A stretch of 64,000 nt of DNA from Amarolinea aalborgensis (GTDB lineage: Bacteria > Chloroflexota > Anaerolineae > SSC4 > Amarolineaceae): contig NZ_UETR01000001.1 of NCBI RefSeq assembly GCF_900491745.1, forward strand, positions 588,832 to 652,831. Reading direction: 5' to 3'. The first letter of the stretch is position 1, and each line of letters opens with the position of its first letter. Positions 30,018 to 38,256 of this stretch are shown one piece after another. The position numbers and the translations under genes were made by a program. A model generated the notes under the pieces. The model was not told the DNA's origin and did no database searches. It saw only the letters and a program-made list of their open reading frames with translations.

Positions 30018-30300
30018 CATGGCATCAGGATGATGCGTGTCATAGCGCGCGGTTGGCGGATCAAGTAGAATGGTGATAGTTTCCTGGTTTGTTTCTTTTG
30101 TCGTGCTGTGACCCTGACAGCGGTGAAAGAGTCCCGGAGGTCGCTGCAAATGCTGGTCGTTCACCTGGCATTGAAGCGGCTTTTTTGTTTCCGCACAGAT
30201 TGGACACACAGGATTCCCACCGTGTTGATTTCGCTTTCCCACTTCTGCTTGCGTTCATCGAGTAATCGAATCAATCGCTATTGAGAGGTCATGGAGGCCG
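30018..30300 (+). other. Leader region of the LRR gene with a T-tailed hairpin
   Basis: No coding frame is convincing here. Near 30150-30187 an imperfect stem (AATGCTGG with CCTGGCATT) is followed by GAAGCGGC and a run of six T, resembling an attenuator or terminator. A known riboswitch class could not be matched by eye. Confidence 0.35.
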
Positions 30301-31767
30301 ATGATGACAGATACGAACAACACGGAGCAAGGGCGATTCGCGATCAAGATCATCGCGGTCGCGATCTCATGCCTGGCGGTGCTCCTGGTCACGGTAGGGC
30401 TTGCCCATGCGGGTGATGTACCTTCTGAGGCAACGCCGCACGATTTCTCATGTATGGATGTGACGCAGATTCCGCTTGCCGATTGTCAGGCGCTCGTGGC
30501 TTTGTACAACAGCACGAACGGGGCGCAGTGGGGCCTTGCTGCAGGTTGGCAACAGACGAACACTCCTTGTGCCTGGGGTGGAGTAACCTGTGTCAATGGG
30601 CGCGTCGGCTTGCTCAATCTAGCGGGAAGGGGCCTACAAGGTTTTATTGCGCCAGAATTGGGCAATCTGAGCGGATTGTATGTGCTCGACTTGAGCTACA
30701 ACAACATCACTGGCAGCATGCCGCCCACCCTGGGCAACTTGACGAATCTCAATCGCCTGAGAATATTTAGTAGTCATTTGGGCGGGACAATTCCGCCTGA
30801 ATTAGGCAACCTATCGAACTTGCAGTTGCTTCAGCTATCCGAGAACGAGCTGAGCGGTCCGCTACCGCCGACCCTGGGCAACCTGTCTCTCCTTGAGGAC
30901 ATGGCCATCGAGTTGTGCTTTCTGAGCGGAGAGATTCCCCCCGAACTGGGCAATCTGCATAACCTGCGCCAACTTTCGCTCTATCGTAACCAGCTGCAGG
31001 GCGCCATTCCGGCCACATTCGGAAATCTGACCAACCTGGAATACCTCTCCCTGGGCACCAATCACTTGAGCGGGCCGATCTCACCAGAACTGGGCAAGCT
31101 GACGCAGGTTCAATACCTGGATTTATCCAGTAATCACTTGAGCGGCTCGATCCCGTCCGAACTGGGCAACATGAGCAGTCTGCTCGGACTCGAACTAAGC
31201 GACAATCAGTTGTCGGGCGAGGTTCCGGCTGAACTGATGCAGCCGCCGTACTTGTCATGGGTCGGTGTGGACTACAACATGGTGACGCCCACCGATCCAA
31301 CGGTGATTGCGTGGCTCAACACGGTGGATCCGGGGTGGGAGTACACCCAGACGGTGCCGCCGAGCCATGTGCAGGCCACCCTGGTCGCCAGCCGAAGCGT
31401 GACCCTGACCTGGACGCCGATTCTGCACCTATGGTGGGAGGAGGGCTTCTATGAGGTGAGCTATGCCACAAGGCCCGGCGGGCCTTATGTGGTGCATGGC
31501 ACGACGCCTGACAGGGCGACCGACCATTATGGGGCCGCTGATCTGCCGCCCGCCAATCTCTATTGTTTCGTTGTGCGAACGTTCACGGCGCGGCCCATTT
31601 TCTATTTTGCCAACGAATGGTGGAGCGCCTACAGCCCCGAAGTCTGCGTGGGCGCGCCGACCGCGGTGCGCTTGCGCAGTTTTTCGGCCACGGCGACCTT
31701 GTGGGGCCGTTCGCTCTGCACCTCTGGTCGCTGGTCGCTCCTATGTCGGGCGCTTCCAGTCAGGTAA
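30301..31767 (+). CDS. Secreted plant-type leucine-rich-repeat protein
   Basis: The 488-residue protein has a signal sequence (hydrophobic 18-35, ending AHA). An LRRNT-like segment follows (DCQALVALYNSTNGAQW, then CAWGGVTC near 95). About ten 24-residue repeats of the LxxLxLxxNxLSGxIPxELGNL type span residues 100-340, as in plant receptor-like proteins. A fibronectin-III-like module lies near 350-460 (SHVQATLVASRSVTLTWTP). Such proteins bind ligands outside the cell; the ligand is unknown. The last 25 residues after PTAVRLRSFSATAT are basic and Cys-containing and do not resemble the hydrophobic membrane tail often found after this motif, so a frameshift near 31690 is possible. ATG 30301 or 30304 could start. 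Confidence 0.85.
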   Translation: MMTDTNNTEQGRFAIKIIAVAISCLAVLLVTVGLAHAGDVPSEATPHDFSCMDVTQIPLADCQALVALYNSTNGAQWGLAAGWQQTNTPCAWGGVTCVNGRVGLLNLAGRGLQGFIAPELGNLSGLYVLDLSYNNITGSMPPTLGNLTNLNRLRIFSSHLGGTIPPELGNLSNLQLLQLSENELSGPLPPTLGNLSLLEDMAIELCFLSGEIPPELGNLHNLRQLSLYRNQLQGAIPATFGNLTNLEYLSLGTNHLSGPISPELGKLTQVQYLDLSSNHLSGSIPSELGNMSSLLGLELSDNQLSGEVPAELMQPPYLSWVGVDYNMVTPTDPTVIAWLNTVDPGWEYTQTVPPSHVQATLVASRSVTLTWTPILHLWWEEGFYEVSYATRPGGPYVVHGTTPDRATDHYGAADLPPANLYCFVVRTFTARPIFYFANEWWSAYSPEVCVGAPTAVRLRSFSATATLWGRSLCTSGRWSLLCRALPVR

Positions 31768-31803
31768 CTACCTGGGACTTCCCGTGAATTGATGTAGCGC
31801 TCT

Positions 31804-31838
31804 CACGCCCCTGGTTTCTCGTACAAACCAGGGGTGTG
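31804..31838 (+). terminator. Hairpin downstream of the LRR gene
   Basis: CCCCTGGTTT (31808-31817) pairs perfectly with AAACCAGGGG (31825-31834), extended by CAC/GTG. No clear T-run follows. Confidence 0.6.
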
Positions 31839-31960
31839 TCTTCGAGCGAGTCCTTGCCATTGGCAACCGAGCAAGCGGTCAACCCGGGCGCAAACCAGCC
31901 GGGTATGGCACCTTCGCCATCGAGAACATAATCGGCTTGCCCGACGGTCTATCGTGCAGC

Positions 31961-32285
31961 CAGCCTGCGCAAGGGGATCCCCCTCGCAGGGCTGCGGCGA
32001 AAAAACGTACTCAGAGTCACACAACTTCGTCACAGGTCGGCGCTGCGATGTCCACGCACCCCTGCGAGGGTTGGCAGCCGCGGCCGCCCAACCTTGCGCA
32101 GGCCTGCCGCGTAAGGACCCCACATCGCAAAGAGCGAAATCGGCTTGCCCGCCGTACAACCGCGCAGCCAGTAGGTCCGGCCTCATGGCGGGACAACGTG
32201 GTCACACATAAGCGAACGCTGCGGCTGACGACGTCGTCACGCCGGAGGCGTGACCTACCTGGGAAGCCAGCCTGCGCAAGGGGAT
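31961..32285 (+). repeat. Fourth composite unit of family C with its downstream module
   Basis: Outer arms AGCCTGCGCAAGG (from 31962) and CCTTGCGCAGGCC (from 32092) bound a complete unit. The following module to about 32285 matches 29535-29713 in order, including GTCACGCCGGAGGCGTGACC near 32237 and a new left arm at the end. Confidence 0.8.
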
Positions 32286-32289
32286 GATG

Positions 32290-32330
32290 TCACAGCCTTG
32301 TCACGCCCTTCTCACGCCGCCTGTCACGCC
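32290..32330 (+). promoter_or_regulatory. Four direct TCACRSC repeats before the sulfate-transporter operon
   Basis: TCACAGC at 32290 is followed by TCACGCC at 32301, 32312 and 32324, spaced 11, 11 and 12 bp, one helical turn each. This layout resembles tandem half-sites of an OmpR/PhoB-type activator. The same TCACGCC word also occurs in the adjacent repeat module, so it might instead be repeat decay. Confidence 0.4.
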
Positions 32331-32378
32331 GTACGCGTAGACTGACCTGAATGGTGACGTATCCTGGGGAGATTGTTT

Positions 32379-34274
32379 GTGTCCATTGTCCTGGAAAACC
32401 TGACCAAACGCTACGACGGCCACCCGGTGGTCAACAACGTGTCGCTGGAGATTGCGGACGGCGAATTCTTTGTCATGCTTGGCTCCAGCGGCAGCGGCAA
32501 GACCACCGTGCTCAACATGATTGCTGGCCTGGCCAGCATTGACTACGGCCGCATTCTGCTGCATGGCCGTGACGTCACCACCGTGCCTCCGCAGGGGCGC
32601 CGAGTCGGTTTCGTTTTTCAGAACTACGCCCTCTTTCAGCACATGTCCGTGGCGGACAACATCGAATTTGGCCTCAGCATTCGCAAGGTGTCGGCCATCG
32701 AACGCCGCCGGCGGCGTGATGAACTGCTGGAACTGGTCGGCCTGGCCGGCTTGGGCAATCGCATGCCCCGCCAGCTCTCCGGCGGGCAGCAGCAGCGCGT
32801 GGCCCTGGCGCGCGCGCTGGCGCACCGACCCGAGGTGCTCCTGCTCGATGAGCCGCTGGGCGCGTTGGATGCCAAGATCCGCACCGAACTGCGCCGCACC
32901 TTGCGCACGATTCAACGTGAACTCGGCATCACCGCGATCCTGGTGACGCACGATCAGGAGGAGGCCTTCGAGCTGGCCGACCGTCTCGGTGTGATGAATT
33001 TCGGCCGTCTGCTTGAGGTGGGCGCGCCCGACGATTTGTACCGCCATCCGCAGACCGAATTTGTCGCGACCTTCCTGGGCACGGCCAATCTGCTCGTGGG
33101 CCGCCGCGTGGCGGACGGCGTCGAGGTCGGCCCGCATCACTTTCCCCTGCCCGCCGTACTCGGCGCCATCAGTGAGACCGAACGCGTGCAGGTGCTCTTT
33201 CGGCCTGAAGATGTCACCTTGACCAACAGCGCGCAAGAACTCGCGCTGGCCGATGGAGCGTCGTCCTTTCCTGCCTTGGGGCAGGGCGAAGTGGAGCTGG
33301 CTGTCTTCGCCGGTTCGTTCGAGCGCCTGCGCCTGCGCCTGCCGCCCATCCAGGGCGTGCGGCCGATTGCGCCGCCCGTGGCCTTCGGCGAAGATGCCGT
33401 CCTGGTGGAGGCGACGCGGCCGCAGCAGCAGGCCGAGCAGTTCCCGCTGCGCCCCGGTCAAAAGGTGTGGGTCGGCGTGCGCCGCGTGCATGCCCTCGCG
33501 CACCCAGGCCTCAGTTTCCTGATGCTCACCGATGGCTCGCCAGCCACGCAGGCCACGCTGGCCCTAGGCGGCCAGATGGCGCGCCTGGCCCACGCGCGCA
33601 CAACGCTCCTGGGCTACGGCCTGAAGGGCGAGGCGCTGCAGCGCCATCTGCAAAGCGCCAAGGAGCAGTTGGGCAGCGGTCTCGCGGCGCTCGACATGCG
33701 CGCGACGTTGGATGCACCGGCCACGGCCGTCGCCCGTGAAACCGAGCGCCAGCCGTATGACCTGGTGCTGACAGGCTACCAGCCGCAGGACGGATTGGAA
33801 CTGGCCGAGGCGCTGCTGCAAATCGGCGAGCACCACGTGCTGTTGATCTCCAAGCCCCAACCAACGCCCACGCGCGCGCTCATCTGCGTGAGCGCCGGCG
33901 CGCCAGGCAAGGATGACGTGCTCTTCGCCGGGCGCCTCGTACGTCACTTGGGCGCGCAAGCCACCGTGCTGACCGTCTTGCCGGAGACAGGCGATCAAGC
34001 CTTGTGGCAGGAACGGGCAGAACGCTTCCTGGCCGGCAGCATCAATACCCTCGAACTGCTCGGTGTGCCCGCACAAAGCCGCCTGCGCGCCGGTCCGGTC
34101 GCGGCGCAGGTGCAAGAAGAATGGAGCAGCGGCGCCTACGACCTGCTCGTTGTCGGTTCTCCGCTGCCCGATCGCGAAGGTCATATTGCCCTGGACGGCG
34201 TGGTCGGCCAACTGATCAAGATCGCCCAGGATTGCCCCGTTCTGATTGTGCGCTCGAACGCGAAGGAGTTGTAG
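32379..34274 (+). CDS. cysA: Sulfate-type ABC transporter ATPase fused to universal-stress-protein domain
   Basis: From GTG 32379 (GGGGAG seven bases upstream) the protein has 631 residues. Residues 1-235 are a CysA/PotA-type ATPase: Walker A GSSGSGKTT near 37, Q-loop FVFQNYALF, signature LSGGQQQRVALARAL near 132, Walker B VLLLDEPLGALD near 152, and H in VTHDQEEA near 190. Residues about 240-380 look like a TOBE substrate-sensing domain. Residues about 395-630 are two UspA-like segments, the second ending VVGSPLP and CPVLIVRSN. This tail is not part of usual CysA proteins (about 350 residues). It is followed by the binding protein and two permeases, which supports import of sulfate or a similar oxyanion. 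Confidence 0.87.
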   Translation: MSIVLENLTKRYDGHPVVNNVSLEIADGEFFVMLGSSGSGKTTVLNMIAGLASIDYGRILLHGRDVTTVPPQGRRVGFVFQNYALFQHMSVADNIEFGLSIRKVSAIERRRRRDELLELVGLAGLGNRMPRQLSGGQQQRVALARALAHRPEVLLLDEPLGALDAKIRTELRRTLRTIQRELGITAILVTHDQEEAFELADRLGVMNFGRLLEVGAPDDLYRHPQTEFVATFLGTANLLVGRRVADGVEVGPHHFPLPAVLGAISETERVQVLFRPEDVTLTNSAQELALADGASSFPALGQGEVELAVFAGSFERLRLRLPPIQGVRPIAPPVAFGEDAVLVEATRPQQQAEQFPLRPGQKVWVGVRRVHALAHPGLSFLMLTDGSPATQATLALGGQMARLAHARTTLLGYGLKGEALQRHLQSAKEQLGSGLAALDMRATLDAPATAVARETERQPYDLVLTGYQPQDGLELAEALLQIGEHHVLLISKPQPTPTRALICVSAGAPGKDDVLFAGRLVRHLGAQATVLTVLPETGDQALWQERAERFLAGSINTLELLGVPAQSRLRAGPVAAQVQEEWSSGAYDLLVVGSPLPDREGHIALDGVVGQLIKIAQDCPVLIVRSNAKEL

Positions 34275-34376
34275 AGGAGAGAGCGGAGATTGGAGACCGG
34301 AGACCGGAGATTTTCGCAGGCAGCGTTCCGCACTTTGTACTATGCACTTTGCACTTTGACCTATCTGGAGGTAACG

Positions 34377-35447
34377 ATGTTTCGTCGCATCATTCACAGC
34401 AGCGTGATACTCGCTGCGCTCGTTGTCCTGGCGGCGTGTGGAGCGCCCGCAGCCGCGCCCGGCGCGCCGGCTCAGGGGGCCTCGACGCCCGCCGGCAGCC
34501 CGTCAGCGCTCACCCTGATCCTGGGCGCGTACACGACGCCGCGCGAGGCGTACGGCAAGCTGATTCCGCTGTTCAAGGCGCAGTGGCAGCAGGAGAAGGG
34601 CCAGGCGGTCACGTTCGAGGAGTCGTACCTCGGCTCCGGCGCGCAATCGCGCGCGATCGTGGAAGGCTTCGAGGCCGATGTGACCGCGCTCTCGCTGGAG
34701 GCCGATGTCACCCGCATCGCCCAGGCCGGCTTGATCACGCATGACTGGAAAGACAATCCGACCAAAGGCATTGTCAGCACCTCGGTGGTGGTTTTTGCCG
34801 TGCGCAAGGGCAATCCCAAGCAGATCAAGGATTGGGCCGATCTGGCCAGGCCGGGCGTGCAAATCCTGACGCCGAACCCGAAGACGAGCGGCGGCGCGAT
34901 GTGGAACATTCTCGCCTTGTATGGCGCGGCCCTGCGCGGTAAGGTTGACGGCGTGCCGGCCAATGACGAGGCCGCGGCGTCGGCCTTCCTGACGACGGTG
35001 TTGAAAAACGTGACCGTCATGGACAAGGGCGCGCGCGAGAGCATCACCAATTTCGAAAAGGGCGTGGGCGATGTTGCGATCACCTATGAAAACGAGGTGC
35101 TCGTCGGTCAACAGAGCGGACAGACCTATGAGATGGTCATTCCGCGGTCTTCGATTCTGATCGAGAACCCGGTGGCCGTGGTGGATACGTACGCGGACAA
35201 GCACGGCACGCGCGCCGCGGCCACGGCCTTTGTCAACTTCTTGTTCACCAAGCCAGCGCAGGAGATCTTTGCCCAGTACGGCTTGCGTTCGGTGGACGCG
35301 GAGGTGGCGAAGGCCACGGCCGACCGCTACCCGCCGGTGGCTGATCTATTTACCATCCAGGATCTGGGCGGTTGGGAGCAGGCCACGCCGCGCTTCTTTG
35401 GCGAAAACGGCCTCTACACCAAGGCCATCGGCGCGCTGGGGAAATAG
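34377..35447 (+). CDS. Sulfate-type ABC transporter substrate-binding lipoprotein
   Basis: The 356-residue protein from ATG 34377 starts with a lipoprotein signal whose lipobox is VLAACG near residues 18-22, then an Ala/Pro-rich linker. The mature part matches the sulfate/thiosulfate binding family (CysP/Sbp): LILGAYTTPREAYGKLIPLF, VTFEESYLGSGAQSRAIVEGFEADV near 80-105, IVSTSVVVFAVRKGNPK near 130, and TPNPKTSGGAMWNILALYG near 165. It should deliver sulfate to the CysTW channel. Molybdate or tungstate binding is less likely but not excluded. The leader contains a GGAGAYYGGAGA-type purine repeat and a CACTTTGCACTTTG array. Confidence 0.9.
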   Translation: MFRRIIHSSVILAALVVLAACGAPAAAPGAPAQGASTPAGSPSALTLILGAYTTPREAYGKLIPLFKAQWQQEKGQAVTFEESYLGSGAQSRAIVEGFEADVTALSLEADVTRIAQAGLITHDWKDNPTKGIVSTSVVVFAVRKGNPKQIKDWADLARPGVQILTPNPKTSGGAMWNILALYGAALRGKVDGVPANDEAAASAFLTTVLKNVTVMDKGARESITNFEKGVGDVAITYENEVLVGQQSGQTYEMVIPRSSILIENPVAVVDTYADKHGTRAAATAFVNFLFTKPAQEIFAQYGLRSVDAEVAKATADRYPPVADLFTIQDLGGWEQATPRFFGENGLYTKAIGALGK

Positions 35448-35476
35448 ACCATCACAGCCAGAAGGTCAACCTGACC

Positions 35477-36286
35477 ATGTTCAACCGCGGAAAATTCGCC
35501 CTGCGCAGCCTGACGCTGACCTACCTGGGCCTGCTGCTCGTCATCCCGGTGCTTGTCATCACCCAAGATGGCCTGCGCGCGGGGGTGAGCGGGCTGCTGC
35601 GCCAGGTGACGCTGCCCCTCGCCTGGCACGCGCTCATGCTGACCCTGTGGACGGCCGCGGTGATGGTGGTCATCAACACGATCATGGGCACGCTGACCGC
35701 GTACGTCCTGGTGCGCTACGATTTTCCCGGCAAGGCCGTGCTCAACGCGCTGGTGGATTTGCCCCTGGCGATCCCCACCCTGGTAACCGGCGTCATGCTC
35801 GTCGTGCTCTACGGCCCGCAGCAGGCGCTCGGCGCCTGGCTCGATCAAACCCTGGGGTGGCGCATCATCTTTGCGCCCCCTGGGATCATCCTGGCGCTGC
35901 TCTTCATCACTTTTCCCTTCGTCGTGCGCACCGTACAGCCGGTGCTACTCGACCTGGACCGGGCGACGGAAGATGCCGCGGCCACGCTGGGCGCGGGCGC
36001 GTGGACGATCTTCCGCCGCGTCACCCTGCCGCCGCTGCTGGCCCCGCTGACCAGCGGCGCGCTGCTCAGCTTTGCGCGCGCGATTGGCGAGTTTGGCGCG
36101 ATCGTCATCGTGGCTGGCAACATCCCCTTCTACTCCCAGACTGCGGCCGTGTATGTCCTCGGCGAGGTTGAGTCGGAGAACCGCCTGGGCGCCAGCGCCA
36201 TGTCCGTGGTCATGCTGATCATTGCCCTGGCCTTGATTGGCTTGGTCGAGCTGCTGCAGAGGCAGCGCCGGACGTCATCATCCTGA
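35477..36286 (+). CDS. cysT: Sulfate-type ABC transporter permease (CysT/CysU)
   Basis: The 269-residue inner-membrane protein has six or more hydrophobic segments. The cytoplasmic EAA loop reads EDAAATLGAGAWTIFRRVTLPPLLAP near residues 160-187, where the ATPase docks. DLPLAIPTLVTGVMLVVLYGPQQALG near 92-118 and FARAIGEFGAIVIVAGNIPF near 195-215 are conserved in CysT. It follows the binding-protein gene by 29 bp. Usual CysT proteins are about 275 residues, so it is full length. Confidence 0.91.
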   Translation: MFNRGKFALRSLTLTYLGLLLVIPVLVITQDGLRAGVSGLLRQVTLPLAWHALMLTLWTAAVMVVINTIMGTLTAYVLVRYDFPGKAVLNALVDLPLAIPTLVTGVMLVVLYGPQQALGAWLDQTLGWRIIFAPPGIILALLFITFPFVVRTVQPVLLDLDRATEDAAATLGAGAWTIFRRVTLPPLLAPLTSGALLSFARAIGEFGAIVIVAGNIPFYSQTAAVYVLGEVESENRLGASAMSVVMLIIALALIGLVELLQRQRRTSSS

Positions 36287-36288
36287 GC

Positions 36289-36410
36289 GATTGAAATCGC
36301 GCCTGAGGTGCGTACCGCCGGGCGTTCACCTTCGTGGACGCGATGCTGGTCGGCGCCAGGCCGACCTTGTGGCGGAACGCCCCTTCGCCCCGAATTCATT
36401 CGGCGGCTGA
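36289..36410 (+). repeat. Dispersed repeat GATTGAAATCGCGCC...GAATTCATTCGGCGG, copy 2
   Basis: It lies between the two permease genes of one operon. It begins two bases after the cysT stop and ends about 40 bp before cysW. Compared with copy 1 it lacks about 25 bp in the centre. Confidence 0.8.
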
Positions 36411-36452
36411 ACAGCGGCGTGCAAGACGAGTTCTGACGTGGAGTGGGGTCTG

Positions 36453-37262
36453 ATGGTTCAACAAAGTAGATGGCGGCGACGGCTGCTGATCGGCATTGTG
36501 ATCGCGTACGTGGGCGTGCTCATCCTCGCGCCGATCGGCGCGCTGATCTCCGGCGCGCTGGCCGAAGGACTGGGCGCGATCGCAGCCGCGCTGCGCCAAC
36601 CGGACGTGCTCTCGGCCTTTCAGCGCACGCTGCTCATCAGCCTGGTGACGGTCGTCGTGCATGCGACCTGCGGCACGGCGACGGCCTGGGTCCTCGTGCG
36701 CCAGCGCTTCCGCGGGCGGCGCATCCTCAACGCGCTGCTGGACATGCCCTTTGCCATCTCGCCGGTGGTCGTTGGCTACATGCTCCTGATTCTGTTTGGC
36801 CGCAACGGCCCGCTGGCGCCGATCCTCGCCGCCCTGCACATCAAGGTGGTCTTTGCCCTGCCTGGCATGATCCTGGCGACGCTCTTCGTCACCCTGCCGT
36901 TCATGGTGCGCGAGTTGATGCCGGTGCTGGAAGCGTTCGGTGTGCAGCAGGAGCTGGCGGCCGCGACCCTGGGCGCCAGCGGCTGGCAGACCTTCTGGCG
37001 GGTCACGCTGCCCGCGCTGCGCTGGGGTTTCATCTACGGCATCACCTTGACCTTCGCCCGCGCCCTGGGCGAATTTGGCGCGGTGCTCGTCGTGGGCGGC
37101 GGCGTGCAGGGGCGCACCGAAACCGCTACCCTCTTTATCTACCGCGCGCTCGAAGAGCGCCAATACGTCGGCGCGTACAGCGCCGCGCTCGTCCTCGGCG
37201 CCTTCTCCTTACTCCTCGTCATGGGCACCGAACTCCTGCGCCGCCGCGAAACCAACCGCTGA
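36453..37262 (+). CDS. cysW: Sulfate-type ABC transporter permease (CysW)
   Basis: The 269-residue partner of CysT starts at ATG 36453, preceded by GGAGTGGGG; a GTG at 36438 is an alternative. About six hydrophobic spans are visible. The EAA loop is QELAAATLGASGWQTFWRVTLPALRWG near 165-190, and LTFARALGEFGAVLVVGGGVQGRTETATLFIY near 200-230 carries typical CysW sequence. FAISPVVVGYMLLILFGRNGPL near 100 matches the channel segment. The gene is separated from cysT by a dispersed repeat instead of the usual tight junction, but no promoter is apparent, so it is probably still in the operon. Confidence 0.91.
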   Translation: MVQQSRWRRRLLIGIVIAYVGVLILAPIGALISGALAEGLGAIAAALRQPDVLSAFQRTLLISLVTVVVHATCGTATAWVLVRQRFRGRRILNALLDMPFAISPVVVGYMLLILFGRNGPLAPILAALHIKVVFALPGMILATLFVTLPFMVRELMPVLEAFGVQQELAAATLGASGWQTFWRVTLPALRWGFIYGITLTFARALGEFGAVLVVGGGVQGRTETATLFIYRALEERQYVGAYSAALVLGAFSLLLVMGTELLRRRETNR

Positions 37263-37277
37263 ACCGGCCGAGACACT

Positions 37278-37490
37278 GGAGCGCCGAACGTGTTCGGCAT
37301 GTTTGAAACCCCAGGGATATGAAGAACCTAACGCAAAGCCGCAGAGATGCCAAGCCGCAAAGAGGGCTGAACCAACCGAGCCTTTGGAGCGCCGAACGTG
37401 TTCGGCATGTTTCAAACCCCAGGCATGTTGACGAACTTAACGCAAAGCCACGAAGACGCTGAGCCGCAACAAGAACTGAATTGTTGTCCA
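37278..37490 (+). repeat. Tandem duplication of about 108 bp
   Basis: 37278-37385 and 37386-37490 both begin GGAGCGCCGAACGTGTTCGG, continue ATGTTT(G/C)AAACCCCAGG, and end with a CGCAAAGCC(G/A)C-type stretch. Each contains the palindrome CCGAACGTGTTCGG. Confidence 0.8.
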
Positions 37491-37547
37491 GCGTTGACCC
37501 ATGGCATGTCCTGCGGTAGGGGCGGCCCTGTGTGGCCGCCCATTGGG

Positions 37548-37683
37548 TTTTTGACCACAGAGATCACAAAGAACGCAAAGAACGCAGAAAAGCTGCCGAT
37601 TTGCGCCTGATCGGCCGTTTCTTTGTGTTCACCGACCCCCGCATGTGTTCTGTGTGGTTGACTGTGTGCTACACAGGTGGAAT
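37548..37683 (+). repeat. Dispersed repeat, copy 2 (see 3885-4010)
   Basis: Same order of blocks as copy 1: AGAGATCACAAAGAACGCAAAG, CGCCTGATCGGCCGTTTCTT, CACCGACCCCCGCATGTG, TGTGTGCTACA. It precedes the promoter of the YgiT module. Confidence 0.7.
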
Positions 37684-37705
37684 GCCCGTGATACGCCTGG
37701 TTCCT

Positions 37706-37733
37706 TTGATGTCTATGGCCTGGATGCTATAAT
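37706..37733 (+). promoter_or_regulatory. Promoter of the DUF4258 relic/YgiT unit
   Basis: TTGATG at 37706-37711 and TATAAT at 37728-37733 with a 16-bp spacer. Confidence 0.55.
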
Positions 37734-37736
37734 ATC

Positions 37737-37879
37737 AGTGCAGACCAACTGCTGATACAAAGTAAACGGCCGATTCACGTCGTGTGTTCGCCAAAGAGTT
37801 CCTGGTCATCATTACGGTGTACCTCCCTGATGGGCACCGTTGGGAAACCGATTGGAAAGCACGAAAAAAGCGAAACTAA
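37737..37879 (+). pseudogene. Broken DUF4258-type toxin, C-terminal remnant with frameshift
   Basis: Two frames together encode the end of a DUF4258 protein. One frame gives SADQLLIQSKRPIHVVCS to about 37792, and a shifted frame continues KEFLVIITVYLPDGHRWE and then TDWKARKKRN before TAA at 37877. The HVVC and VITVY-PD-W patterns are typical of the family, whose genes normally sit directly before YgiT-type zinc-finger genes. The N-terminal half is missing and there is no start codon, so it should be inactive. Confidence 0.65.
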
Positions 37880-37891
37880 AGGAGGCCAACC

Positions 37892-38113
37892 ATGAACTGT
37901 CCCCATTGCCAGGGCGAGTTGAGGGCTGGAAAGACCAGTTATACCATCAACCGCCATGGCTATCACCTGATCATTGATGATGTGCCTGCCCTGGTTTGCG
38001 AACAGTGCCAGGAGCCTCTTTTCACAGAGGCTGCGGTCCGGCTGGTTCAGCAAATGATCCGGACCCTGGATGAGCGTCGCCAGGAGTTGAGCACCATCCC
38101 AGTTGTTGTCTGA
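37892..38113 (+). CDS. YgiT-type zinc-finger protein (MqsA-like antitoxin N-domain)
   Basis: The 73-residue protein has two CxxC pairs, CPHC near residues 3-6 and CEQC near 37-40, that would bind one zinc, with the linking strand YTINRHGYHLIIDDVPALVC typical of the family. A helix (EAAVRLVQQMIRTLDERRQ) follows. Such proteins are the antitoxin of DUF4258- or MqsR-type toxins, and the larger MqsA has an extra HTH domain that is absent here. AAAGGAGG lies seven bases before the ATG. Its toxin gene upstream is broken, so this is probably an orphan antitoxin. Confidence 0.85.
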   Translation: MNCPHCQGELRAGKTSYTINRHGYHLIIDDVPALVCEQCQEPLFTEAAVRLVQQMIRTLDERRQELSTIPVVV

Positions 38114-38256
38114 GCCGTGCTTTGTGCAGCGATGCCAGGTGATTGGCCTAATCACTCGACCGAACCAGGGATTGCGATGACTGACCTATCCCAACATGTG
38201 GCTTGGATCAGCGCCAGTGCGTTCAGCTGAGCCAATCACCCGCGGAGGTGATTGTG

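Noticed and set aside
29409..30300. CRISPR array
   Set aside because: Units are about 140 bp, have nested inverted arms and unequal spacers, and no cas gene is present.
30080..30300. Riboswitch before the LRR gene
   Set aside because: A T-tailed hairpin is visible, but no conserved core of a known riboswitch class could be matched by eye, so it is listed only as a leader region.
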